In this document: positions 6,377 through 13,363 of the stretch, one piece after another
Position numbering within the stretch: position 1 is the first letter of the stretch
Layout: every line of letters starts with the position of its first letter
Source of the DNA: Geobacter sp. UBA5735
GTDB taxonomy: Bacteria; Desulfobacterota; Desulfuromonadia; Geobacterales; Geobacteraceae
Length of the DNA: 15,310 nucleotides
Assembly (NCBI GenBank): GCA_002419385.1
Contig: DIFZ01000069.1
Location: 1-15,310 of the forward strand
Reading direction: 5' to 3'
Notes under the pieces: model-generated
Seen by the model: only the letters and a program-made list of their open reading frames with translations
What the model was told of the DNA's origin: nothing
The model's database searches: none
Made by a program: the position numbers and the translations under genes

Positions 6377-8527
6377 ATGGGCAAAACCGTAACGACGCTT
6401 ATTCTGCTGGCGCTGGCCCTGATCCCAGCCGCCGCATTCCCCCAGAACCTGGAACGCGCGCGTATCAGCTACATGGAGAATGACGTCCAGATCAACACAA
6501 AGGGTACGGAAGACTGGTTCCCCGCGACCGTGAATACCCCGCTCCAGGAAGGTGACCGGATTTGGGCGCCGCCCGGCGGCAGAAGCGAAGTGCAGATCCT
6601 GGGCGGAGTGGCGGTCAGGCTGGATGCTGACACATCCCTCGACATCCTCTCCCTGGAGCAGGACTCCCTCCAATTATATGTAAGCGGTGGAAGAACGTAT
6701 ATCAACAACCGCAACTCAGGCATCGGTCACATCCAGATTGACACCCCGCTGAGTTCCGTGTCCTTCAGTGACAGTACGATCGTCATGATCGACGTAACCG
6801 AAAACGGCGCCACCGACCTCTCGGTTCTCGCTGGATACGCATATGCGGAATCCCGCGATGGCAAGACTCGCGTGGATGCCGGCACCACCCTGAGGATCGA
6901 GGCGAATCTCGCGGCTGAAATCCTGCCGCTCGGATCGCCGGACGAATGGGCGGACTGGAACACGGACCGCGACCGGAAACTGGCGGACGCCGGCCAGAGC
7001 CTGCGCTACCTGCCTGAAGAACTCGGTGATTACGCGACAGATTTCGAAGCCAACGGCAGATGGCTGTATACCTCCGATTATGGCTACGTATGGTCGCCCA
7101 TGGCGGCTTTTTCCCTTGACTGGGCGCCGTACCGCATCGGCCGATGGGTATGGATCGGCGGAAACTATGTCTGGATATCCGGAGAACACTGGGGATGGGC
7201 ACCCTACCATTACGGCAGATGGATCCATCACCGCACTTCAGGGTGGTGCTGGATCCCGCCACGGCGCGGCCAGGCGCATTGGTCTCCGGGCTACGTGGGC
7301 TGGGTCCATACTCCCGAGTATGTCTCGTGGGTGCCGCTGGCACCGGCCGACACCTATTACGGGTATGGGCACTACGGCCCGGGAAGCATGGACGTGACCG
7401 GATTTTCCGCAGGCTATGCAGGCTTTAACCTGAGTTTCCGCAACATCAACGTGCGGAATGCGGTTTCGGTGCAGCACAGGGACACGTTCCTGACCGGGAA
7501 GAAAGTGAATTTCCGCATGCAGGAAAACCCCTTCGCCCGCAGGGATGTGTCGATAGGGCCGCCGACGTACAAACCGTCGCGCGCAACGCTGTCGCCAGCG
7601 ATCAAGCAGATACAGAGGAACCATTTTCCACCGGACCGTCTGAGGGCAACCAGGGTGGACACCCTCAAACAGCAACGGCGGGTGGTCACCGATCACCAGG
7701 GCTCGGTCTTCACGCCCGGCCGCCCGGCCCGGGAAATGAAGCTCATCAAACGGGAAGAGCCAGTGCGTCTGCAGCATGAGCAGAGACCGGAACACTACAG
7801 GGAAACGGAACGGACCAGCAGCCCGGAAAAAGAAGTGAGAAAAGAGCGGATCGAACGCCAGGCGCCGAACGTTCAGCCGGCCGATACGGTACGGCAGCCT
7901 GCGAACCAGCCCCAACCCCGCAGCGTCAACAGGATACGCGAGACGGCACCAAAACCGCCGGTTCGGGTACAGAAACCCCAGGCACCGCAACCTGTCCCCG
8001 CTGCTCCGGCACAGCCGCGCATGCAGACACCACAGGCGGCTCCCGCACCGGCTGTCCGGCAGCCCGCGGCACAGGACCGGCAGTTGCGCAACCGTTCCAT
8101 AGCCCCGGCCTCCCCGGTACAGCCCCAAGGCCAACCCGCAAGGATCGAACGCCAGGCGCCGAACGTTCAGCCGGCCGATACGGTACGGCAGCCTGCGAAC
8201 CAGCCCCAACCCCGCAGCGTCAACAGGATACGCGAGACGGCATCAAAACCGCCGGTTCGGGTGCAGACACCCCAGGCACCGCAACCTGTCCCCGCTGCTC
8301 CGGCACAGCCGCGCATGCAGACACCACAGGCGGCTCCCGCACCGGCTGTCCGGCAACCCGGGGCCGAGACGATACGGCATGACAAACAGAATTCTGCAAA
8401 GCAGGACAGAACACAGGAAAAGGTCATCAAACAGCAGCAGGGTGAGGACGCCGGGACCCGGAACCAGGAAGGACAGCCGGCAGCAAACACCGTCCCGGAG
8501 AAGAGGCAGGGAGGATATAGGCGTTGA
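6377..8527 (+). CDS. Secreted FecR-domain / DUF6600 protein with Pro/Gln-rich tail
   Basis: This 716-residue protein starts at an ATG with AGGAG eight bases upstream. Residues 1-20 are a signal peptide (hydrophobic core, AAA-FPQ cleavage region). Residues 30-180 are a FecR-like domain (LQEGDRIWAPPGGRSEVQI, VRLDADT, then SVSFSDSTIVMIDV and the VLAGYAYAE strand). Residues 225-325 are rich in Trp, Tyr and Gly in a repeating W-x-PY-x-x-GRW pattern, matching DUF6600. From about 440 the chain is low complexity, basic and Pro/Gln/Ala-rich. It holds a duplicated block (about residues 491-562 and 589-660). It is likely periplasmic or outer-surface; the molecular role of this architecture is unknown to me. 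It is transcribed alone, divergent from the acyl-CoA synthetase operon and ended by a terminator. Confidence 0.85.
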   Translation: MGKTVTTLILLALALIPAAAFPQNLERARISYMENDVQINTKGTEDWFPATVNTPLQEGDRIWAPPGGRSEVQILGGVAVRLDADTSLDILSLEQDSLQLYVSGGRTYINNRNSGIGHIQIDTPLSSVSFSDSTIVMIDVTENGATDLSVLAGYAYAESRDGKTRVDAGTTLRIEANLAAEILPLGSPDEWADWNTDRDRKLADAGQSLRYLPEELGDYATDFEANGRWLYTSDYGYVWSPMAAFSLDWAPYRIGRWVWIGGNYVWISGEHWGWAPYHYGRWIHHRTSGWCWIPPRRGQAHWSPGYVGWVHTPEYVSWVPLAPADTYYGYGHYGPGSMDVTGFSAGYAGFNLSFRNINVRNAVSVQHRDTFLTGKKVNFRMQENPFARRDVSIGPPTYKPSRATLSPAIKQIQRNHFPPDRLRATRVDTLKQQRRVVTDHQGSVFTPGRPAREMKLIKREEPVRLQHEQRPEHYRETERTSSPEKEVRKERIERQAPNVQPADTVRQPANQPQPRSVNRIRETAPKPPVRVQKPQAPQPVPAAPAQPRMQTPQAAPAPAVRQPAAQDRQLRNRSIAPASPVQPQGQPARIERQAPNVQPADTVRQPANQPQPRSVNRIRETASKPPVRVQTPQAPQPVPAAPAQPRMQTPQAAPAPAVRQPGAETIRHDKQNSAKQDRTQEKVIKQQQGEDAGTRNQEGQPAANTVPEKRQGGYRR
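7848..8355. repeat. 294-bp tandem duplication (1.7 copies) inside the FecR/DUF6600 gene
   Basis: The 214 bases at 7848-8061 recur at 8142-8355, offset by 294 bases (98 codons, so frame is kept), with about three mismatches by eye. Both copies encode ERQAPNVQPADTVRQPANQ and a Pro/Ala/Gln stretch after it. The near identity at synonymous positions points to a recent unequal-exchange or slippage duplication. Confidence 0.9.
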
Positions 8528-8585
8528 CGCCATCCGACAGGAACGCTGAACTCAAGCAGCAACAGATAGCGTAAACCATAAACCG

Positions 8586-8608
8586 GGAGGGCCGACTGGC
8601 CCTCCTTT
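8586..8608 (+). terminator. Intrinsic terminator after the FecR/DUF6600 gene
   Basis: GGAGGGCC (8586-8593), loop GACT, GGCCCTCC (8598-8605) form a perfect 8-bp GC-rich stem followed by TTT. It lies 58 bases after the stop codon and separates this gene from the signalling cluster downstream. The T-run is short. Confidence 0.75.
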
Positions 8609-8758
8609 CCGTTACGAGCTGACGGTACCCGTCCTTTGCGAGCACCCCGGATACATAGAACTTCTAAATTTTATCAATTTTCCGCCGATATGAATGAATA
8701 GAGTAAGAGCAAAGAGCATATCGTACTTTTTCCTCCGAAAAGCCGATCCGGCACGAGC

Positions 8759-8779
8759 CTCGTACTTCCGGAAGACGAG
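8759..8779. repeat. Interrupted palindrome just upstream of the sigma-54 activator gene
   Basis: CTCGT-A-CTTCC and GGAAG-ACGAG pair with a single bulged A, making a 10-bp inverted repeat around CCGG with no loop. It ends three bases before the GGAG (8782-8785) that serves the activator gene. It could be an operator for autoregulation or an RNA structure near the ribosome binding site; neither is shown. Confidence 0.45.
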
Positions 8780-8791
8780 CCGGAGAATGAA

Positions 8792-10162
8792 TTGACCATG
8801 AAAAGCCCTTCGATCCTTGCCGTAGACGACCAGTCAATTTTCCTTTTTCTGCTCGAGAATCATCTGCGAGAGAAAGGGTTCACCCCTCTCACCGCGTCCA
8901 GCGCCACGGAGGCGCTGTCCATTCTGGAAAAACAGCACGTCGACCTGATCATCTCCGACCTGATGATGCCGGACATGGATGGCCTGCAACTGACAGAGAA
9001 GGTGAAATCGCTGTATCCCTCCCTGCCGATCATCGTCATAACAGCCCACGGCAGCGTCGAAAGCGCGGTCACGGCAATGCGCCGGGGAGCATTCGATTAC
9101 CTCGAGAAGCCCTATGATCCTGATGACCTGCAGATAACGATCCAGCGGGCGCTTTCCTATACTCATGCCATCAGGGAAAACGAGCAGATCACCGGCATGC
9201 TCAGGGAAAGATTCACTTTCCAGAGCATCGTCACTGTCAATCCCGCCATGAAGCAGGTCCTGGAACTGGCGTCGAAGGTCGTGTCTTCTCCCCAGACCAC
9301 CATCGCCATTTACGGCGAAAGCGGTTGCGGCAAGGAGGTGGTGGCCAGAGCGATTCATTACGCTGGGAAGGGTCTCCCCGGCAGCTTCATTGCAGTCAAT
9401 TGCGCCGCAATTCCGGAGAACTTGCTGGAGAGCGAACTGTTCGGCCACGTCCGGGGAGCCTTCACCGGCGCCGATCGCGACCGGGAGGGAAAATTCAGCG
9501 CAGCGAAAGGCGGAACCCTGCTCCTGGACGAAATCGGGGACATGCCGCTGCCGCTCCAGGCAAAACTGCTCCGTGTCATTCAGGAGCGGGTGTTCGAGAA
9601 GATCGGTACAAACACTCCGGTGCCTGCGGAATGCCGCGTCATCGTTACCACCAACCGCAACCTGGCCGACCTGGTGGCCGCCGGCAGCTTCCGCGAGGAC
9701 CTCTACCACAGGATCAATGTGTTTCCACTCTCCATACCGCCACTTCGGGAACGGAAGGAAGACATCCCGCTTCTCTGTGAACACGTGCTCGCCAAACTGC
9801 GCCAGCATCTGGGAAAACCGCTGCATGGAATTTCGCCGGAAACCATGGATGCCATGCTCGCCTACCACTGGCCCGGCAATGTGCGGGAATTGCGCAATTC
9901 CATGGAGCGTGCGGCCATTCTCACCGACAACGGGATGATTGATCCCGATCATCTCGGCATTCACCACTCCCCAGCATCCGGACGGGCCTGTCCCGCAGAG
10001 GGCAACACCGTCTCCTACGAGCTATCAATCCCCTATGATGAGCTTTCATTGGAGGCCCTGACCGGTCAGATCATGGAAATCACTCTCGAACGGTGCAGAG
10101 GCAACAAGTCAAAGGCCGCCAAACTCCTGCATGTAACCCGCAAGGCCTATTATCGCACCTGA
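8792..10162 (+). CDS. Sigma-54 dependent response regulator (NtrC/AtoC family)
   Basis: Numbering is from a TTG at 8792, six bases after GGAG; the ATG at 8798 is an equally plausible start. Residues 5-120 are a receiver domain with the acidic pair DD at 12-13, phospho-acceptor Asp56 (SDLMMPDMDG) and Lys in LEKPY. Residues 145-385 are the sigma-54 AAA+ domain: Walker A GESGCGKE (175-182; Cys in the usual Thr place), GAFTGA (222-227), Walker B LLLDEIGD (243-250), and WPGNVREL (360-367). The C-terminus is a Fis-type helix-turn-helix (RCRGNKSKAAKLLHVTRKAYYRT) that stops right at the recognition helix, several residues shorter than usual. When phosphorylated it should open sigma-54 RNA polymerase at promoters such as the one at 10283. 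No partner histidine kinase is present in the window. Confidence 0.95.
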   Translation: MTMKSPSILAVDDQSIFLFLLENHLREKGFTPLTASSATEALSILEKQHVDLIISDLMMPDMDGLQLTEKVKSLYPSLPIIVITAHGSVESAVTAMRRGAFDYLEKPYDPDDLQITIQRALSYTHAIRENEQITGMLRERFTFQSIVTVNPAMKQVLELASKVVSSPQTTIAIYGESGCGKEVVARAIHYAGKGLPGSFIAVNCAAIPENLLESELFGHVRGAFTGADRDREGKFSAAKGGTLLLDEIGDMPLPLQAKLLRVIQERVFEKIGTNTPVPAECRVIVTTNRNLADLVAAGSFREDLYHRINVFPLSIPPLRERKEDIPLLCEHVLAKLRQHLGKPLHGISPETMDAMLAYHWPGNVRELRNSMERAAILTDNGMIDPDHLGIHHSPASGRACPAEGNTVSYELSIPYDELSLEALTGQIMEITLERCRGNKSKAAKLLHVTRKAYYRT

Positions 10163-10221
10163 GTCCCCCATCTGCCATCCGCTGCCGGTCCACCGTCCCT
10201 CCTGGATACAACCTGTCCCCC

Positions 10222-10246
10222 GGGAGGACACCGGTGCCACCCTCCC
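10222..10246 (+). terminator. Possible hairpin after the sigma-54 activator gene
   Basis: GGGAGG (10222-10227) and CCTCCC (10241-10246) form an inverted repeat 60 bases after the stop codon, ahead of the sigma-54 promoter. There is no T-run, so it is at most a weak or factor-assisted terminator. Confidence 0.25.
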
Positions 10247-10282
10247 ACATCCAACACCCCGTATTTATTGATAGTTATGTTT

Positions 10283-10298
10283 TGGCACAGAGGCTGCT
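10283..10298 (+). promoter_or_regulatory. Sigma-54 (-24/-12) promoter
   Basis: TGGCAC (10283-10288) and TGCT (10295-10298) place the invariant GG (10284-10285) and GC (10296-10297) exactly ten bases apart, as in the TGGCAC-N5-TTGC consensus; the only departure is C for T before TGC. It lies in a 328-base gap between the sigma-54 activator and the receiver-HPt genes, so it most likely drives 10345-12331. The adjacent activator is the obvious candidate regulator. Activator binding sites were not identified. Confidence 0.75.
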
Positions 10299-10344
10299 GA
10301 TAAAAGGACAGCACAGGGCGTTGTGTGCTTCGGAAGGACACTCA

Positions 10345-10443
10345 ATGATAATGAACAGATTGCGTCAATTTCGCAACGCTGAAACATTTGCGGGCAGGCT
10401 TGCGGAACTGGAAGAAGCCGCTGCATGGTTCACGGTATCCTGA
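10345..10443 (+). CDS. Possible small protein (32 aa) downstream of the sigma-54 promoter
   Basis: ATG at 10345 is preceded by AAGGA with seven bases spacing and ends with TGA at 10441-10443. The peptide MIMNRLRQFRNAETFAGRLA continues ELEEAAAWFTVS, a pattern compatible with one amphipathic helix. It has no signal or membrane segment and no family I recognise. It would be the first product of the transcript from the sigma-54 promoter 47 bases upstream, with the receiver-HPt gene 47 bases further on. The ribosome binding site and position are the only support. Confidence 0.4.
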   Translation: MIMNRLRQFRNAETFAGRLAELEEAAAWFTVS

Positions 10444-10490
10444 GACCCAAACAAGGGCGCTCATGACCGACGCTGAAAGAGGTAAACATA

Positions 10491-11408
10491 GTGAGCAGCA
10501 GACCAGACGACTATAAGACGGCCGCAGGCACTCCTGAAAAAGGACCGGCATCTGACATGCCGTCCGGGGGAGCCTCCACGGGGTTTGCCGGCCAACGGAT
10601 ACTTGTCGCGGATGACAACTCCGCTATCAGGGACATCCTCGTGGAGCTCCTGGCTCATGCCGGCCTGTGCGTCACGGCAGTCTGCAATGGCGCCGAAGCG
10701 GTGGAAGCCGTCTCCCGGACCGATTTCGATCTTGTCCTGATGGATATCGAGATGCCCAAAATGGACGGTCTCACGGCCGTCCGGCAGCTTCGCGGACTTG
10801 ACCGGCCCGGTATCCGTTCCCTGCCCATACTGGCCATTACCGCAAATGTCAGCATGGAGGACGTGGAAATGAGTACCCGCGCCGGCATGAACAGCCACAT
10901 TTCGAAACCATTCAAACCGGAAACCGTGTTGCGGGAAATTCATCGTTTCCTCTGCCTGCATGAAGAGAACGGGCAGGACGGCGCAAGCCAGGTTTCTTCC
11001 TGCCAGCAAAGCGGCGGCTGCCTTCCCGCAACATGCCACCCCCTGGATGTAGCGCAAGGAATACGCCTGGTAGGGGGTGATCGCGCGCTCTATGAGGAGC
11101 TGCTGCGGAGGTTTGTCCTCGAATACCGGGAAAAGGGAGCAGTAATCCGCATGGAAACGGAGACCGGAAACTTCAGCAAGGCAGCGTATATCGCCTATGG
11201 CGTCAGGGAGATCGCCGGTCTGCTGGCTGCCGGACCTTTGCAGTCAGCGGCTGCACGGGTTGAATTGGAATTGAAGTGCACCAGGGCCTGCAGCGATTCT
11301 GTTCTGGAACAATTCCAACGGGAACTTTCCCGTGTCATTGACTTTTACCGTTCCCACGTCCAAAACGGCACAAAGCCCGGGACAGATCAGCCGCCCGACC
11401 CTGCATGA
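10491..11408 (+). CDS. Receiver-HPt protein with a degenerate HPt domain (His to Tyr)
   Basis: This 305-residue protein starts at GTG after GAGG. The first 33 residues are a disordered leader. Residues 36-155 are a complete receiver domain: RILVADDN, Asp85 in LVLMDIEMPKMDG, Thr in LAITAN, Lys139 in ISKPF. Residues 184-285 align with the HPt half of the next gene (DVAQGIRLVGGDRALYEELLRRFVLEY). Where that paralogue has IAHSVKGIAG, this one has IAYGVREIAG, so Tyr236 replaces the phospho-accepting His. The receiver could still accept phosphate, but the HPt half should not pass it on. It probably acts as a phosphate sink, binding decoy or dimer partner. It is the first of two tandem paralogues in a likely sigma-54 operon. 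Confidence 0.88.
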   Translation: MSSRPDDYKTAAGTPEKGPASDMPSGGASTGFAGQRILVADDNSAIRDILVELLAHAGLCVTAVCNGAEAVEAVSRTDFDLVLMDIEMPKMDGLTAVRQLRGLDRPGIRSLPILAITANVSMEDVEMSTRAGMNSHISKPFKPETVLREIHRFLCLHEENGQDGASQVSSCQQSGGCLPATCHPLDVAQGIRLVGGDRALYEELLRRFVLEYREKGAVIRMETETGNFSKAAYIAYGVREIAGLLAAGPLQSAAARVELELKCTRACSDSVLEQFQRELSRVIDFYRSHVQNGTKPGTDQPPDPA

Positions 11409-11509
11409 ACCTCTCAAGATCAGCGTCGGCTTGCCGATAAGAAGAAGGGAGTTTTTTCCAAAAAAACCTAACTTTCATGCGGAAGCGCTGGCCAACAGGA
11501 GCGGGCCTT

Positions 11510-12331
11510 GTGATGGGGAAGTGCACTGTGGGAGACACGCAGCTTCAAGGCAAGAGAATCCTCCTTGCAGAAGACAATCCGGTCAACAGGTTGCTGGCGT
11601 CGGCCACACTGGAACAGGCCGGCTTCGTCGTTACAGAGGCCGAAAACGGCTTGCAGGCACTGGAGCTGGCAAAAACGCACGACTTTGACCTGCTGCTTAT
11701 GGATATCCAGATGCCGGTCATGGACGGCCTGTGCGCAACCCGTCTCATTCGCGAACTGGACAAGTCCGGAACTGACAGGCTCCCCATGCTTGCGTTCACG
11801 GCAGGTGTGCCGGGACAGGATAGGGACGAAATACTCGCATCGGGAATGAACGGCTGCCTGGAAAAGCCGTTCGCGTCCGACGCGCTGGTCACTACCGTCC
11901 GCCGATATCTGCAGCCTGCACGGGAAAATCCTGTCCACATGCAAGAGCCTCTGTCACCGACTGCCGGAATTCCCGCCATCTGCCCACGCCGACCCTGTCT
12001 CGACATTGAGGAAGGCATCCGCCGGGTCGGCGGCGACGGTTCCCTGTACCGCGAACTTCTCAGGAGATTCGTTGCAGAATACGGGGCAGACGCAGATCAC
12101 GTGATGGATTCGGTCAATTCCGGAGAACTCGGCAATGCAGGTCGCATTGCCCACTCGGTAAAAGGCATCGCGGGTGTGCTGGCCGCCGATTCTCTGCTGG
12201 AAATTGCCAGGGAACTCGAAACAGCATTGAAGAATGACGGAGAAAACCCACACCCCGTCATGGAGCGGTTCCGGGACGAGCTCTCGGCAGTTCTGTCCTC
12301 TGCCGAAAACGAGTTGCGGAACCTCCATTGA
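11510..12331 (+). CDS. Receiver-HPt phosphorelay protein
   Basis: The start is taken as GTG at 11510 (or ATG at 11513), because AGGAG lies at 11497-11501, eight bases before the GTG. An ATG at 11477 has no such site. Counting from 11477, the receiver occupies residues 26-147 (RILLAEDNPVNRLL, Asp76 in LLLMDIQMPVMDG, LAFTAG, Lys130 in LEKPF). The HPt domain occupies residues 174-284 with the phospho-accepting His226 in IAHSVKGIAG. Order and motifs resemble the C-terminal receiver-HPt end of hybrid histidine kinases, but there is no kinase core. It could shuttle phosphate between an unlinked kinase and the neighbouring response regulator. It is clearly paralogous to the preceding gene over both domains, implying tandem duplication and divergence. 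Confidence 0.9.
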   Translation: MMGKCTVGDTQLQGKRILLAEDNPVNRLLASATLEQAGFVVTEAENGLQALELAKTHDFDLLLMDIQMPVMDGLCATRLIRELDKSGTDRLPMLAFTAGVPGQDRDEILASGMNGCLEKPFASDALVTTVRRYLQPARENPVHMQEPLSPTAGIPAICPRRPCLDIEEGIRRVGGDGSLYRELLRRFVAEYGADADHVMDSVNSGELGNAGRIAHSVKGIAGVLAADSLLEIARELETALKNDGENPHPVMERFRDELSAVLSSAENELRNLH

Positions 12332-12390
12332 ACCGGTCTGGCAGGATCACAGCACCGGCAGTCCTCTTCACTACGGGAACGGCAGGTCAT

Positions 12391-12633
12391 TCATCCGATG
12401 ATCCTGAGGGCAAGATACGGCGCCAGATTGAAGATCAGTATCCCTATCTTGAAAAACGCCATCCCCTTATAGTGGATCGCATCGAATGCTTCCATCTCCA
12501 TCCGGAACCATTTCCCGTGGAGCCGGTACATCCAGTCGTGGGCCATGGTGAAAAACAGAAACCAGAGGACGAGCACTCCCAGGTCGATAAAGGTGCACCA
12601 AGCGAGCATGGACCGGACCATTTCCAGCGTCAT
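12391..12633 (-). CDS. DUF6868 family small membrane protein (80 aa)
   Basis: This complete small protein has a near-perfect Shine-Dalgarno AGGAGGT (12642-12648) eight bases before the ATG. Two hydrophobic helices span residues 11-31 (WCTFIDLGVLVLWFLFFTMA) and 57-78 (GMAFFKIGILIFNLAPYLAL). They are separated by a polar loop with HDWMYRLHGKWF and FDAIHY, the recurring signature I associate with DUF6868. It should sit in the inner membrane with a short loop; the function is unknown. It is convergent with the receiver-HPt operon (59-base gap) and downstream of a 174-residue gene on the same strand. Confidence 0.85.
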   Translation of the reverse strand: MTLEMVRSMLAWCTFIDLGVLVLWFLFFTMAHDWMYRLHGKWFRMEMEAFDAIHYKGMAFFKIGILIFNLAPYLALRIIG

Positions 12634-12706
12634 GACATTTCACCTCCTGTCGTACAGACGTGCTGCCCACTGCTGACAGCTCTAATGATCAACCTGTCCC
12701 CGATGC

Positions 12707-13231
12707 TCAGTTAGCCAGCAATGGAGCTGCAAGGACTTCCCACAGTTGTACCGGCGTCGGATAGCGGCTGAGGATTCGTGACACTGCTGCTTTGAAGTGC
12801 TCCCCGGTCCAGCACGGAAGCGGTTGGATTCTTTGGATCGCCTTGTCAAAAAAAGCGGTGAGCGGATTGGCCGCAATAATCGTCTTCTCGCGGCGGCAGT
12901 TGTCCCCGTGAAAAAAGAAACAAAGATATTCACTGCCGGACATGGCCGGGAACATCCCCGCCGTGGACGGATCATGGTAGTCCAACCATACCGTGTACTC
13001 CTTGAAGAAATGACGGCCCACCCGGAAAGCGACAACCGTCACGACGACGTGGCCCAGCGGAAACAACCCTCCCCTTACGGATACTCCCGATTCGCCCAGA
13101 TACCTGATCACGGCCGATCTTTCACGGACCAGAAACACGGGATGAGCATTGGGAGACGCTGCCAGGAAAGGAGCCGCTTCTCCCGCCTGCAGCCAACGGA
13201 TCAGATCCTCAGCAGTTGAAGACTCCGGCAT
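12707..13231 (-). CDS. Hypothetical protein (174 aa)
   Basis: The family is not recognised. The ATG at 13231 is supported by GGAGGG five bases upstream. The protein has an N-terminal helical segment (TAEDLIRWLQAGEAAPFLA), a beta-rich centre (HPVFLVRERSAVIRYL, VVVTVVAFRVG) and a Cys/His-containing stretch CFFFHGDNCRREK. It ends in a helical tail. The hydrophobic runs are short and look like core strands, so it is probably cytoplasmic. Codon use and GC match the genes to its left more than the AT-richer pair to its right. It lies 73 bases upstream of the DUF6868 gene and may be co-transcribed with it. Confidence 0.8.
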   Translation of the reverse strand: MPESSTAEDLIRWLQAGEAAPFLAASPNAHPVFLVRERSAVIRYLGESGVSVRGGLFPLGHVVVTVVAFRVGRHFFKEYTVWLDYHDPSTAGMFPAMSGSEYLCFFFHGDNCRREKTIIAANPLTAFFDKAIQRIQPLPCWTGEHFKAAVSRILSRYPTPVQLWEVLAAPLLAN

Positions 13232-13273
13232 TGATTCCCTCCATCCGGCAAGCCTGAATGATGCCCTAACATC

Positions 13274-13301
13274 AGATTAAGGGAAGATGCTTCCAAGTCA
13301 A
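13274..13301 (-). promoter_or_regulatory. Putative sigma-70 promoter for the 174-aa protein gene
   Basis: Read on the minus strand, TTGACT (13301-13296), 16 bases, then TAATCT (13279-13274) gives a fair -35/-10 pair about 40 bases before the start codon. This is a by-eye match only. Confidence 0.3.
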
Positions 13302-13363
13302 CAACCGGACCAGCATTTTACCATTTTCATTCGAGCAGAAAATAGCTGCTGCAAGGGCTTTGG

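Noticed and set aside
7238..8209. Minus-strand open frame of 323 codons inside the FecR/DUF6600 gene
   Set aside because: Arg/Cys-rich shadow of a GC-rich coding region and its repeats; the + strand protein has a signal peptide and recognised domains.
7848..8355. CRISPR-like repeat array
   Set aside because: Two long in-frame coding repeats of 214 bases, not short repeats with unique spacers.
8834..9967. Long minus-strand open frame (377 codons) antisense to the sigma-54 activator
   Set aside because: The + strand frame has complete receiver, AAA+ and helix-turn-helix motifs; the antisense frame is His/Gly-rich with no motif and results from GC-biased third positions.
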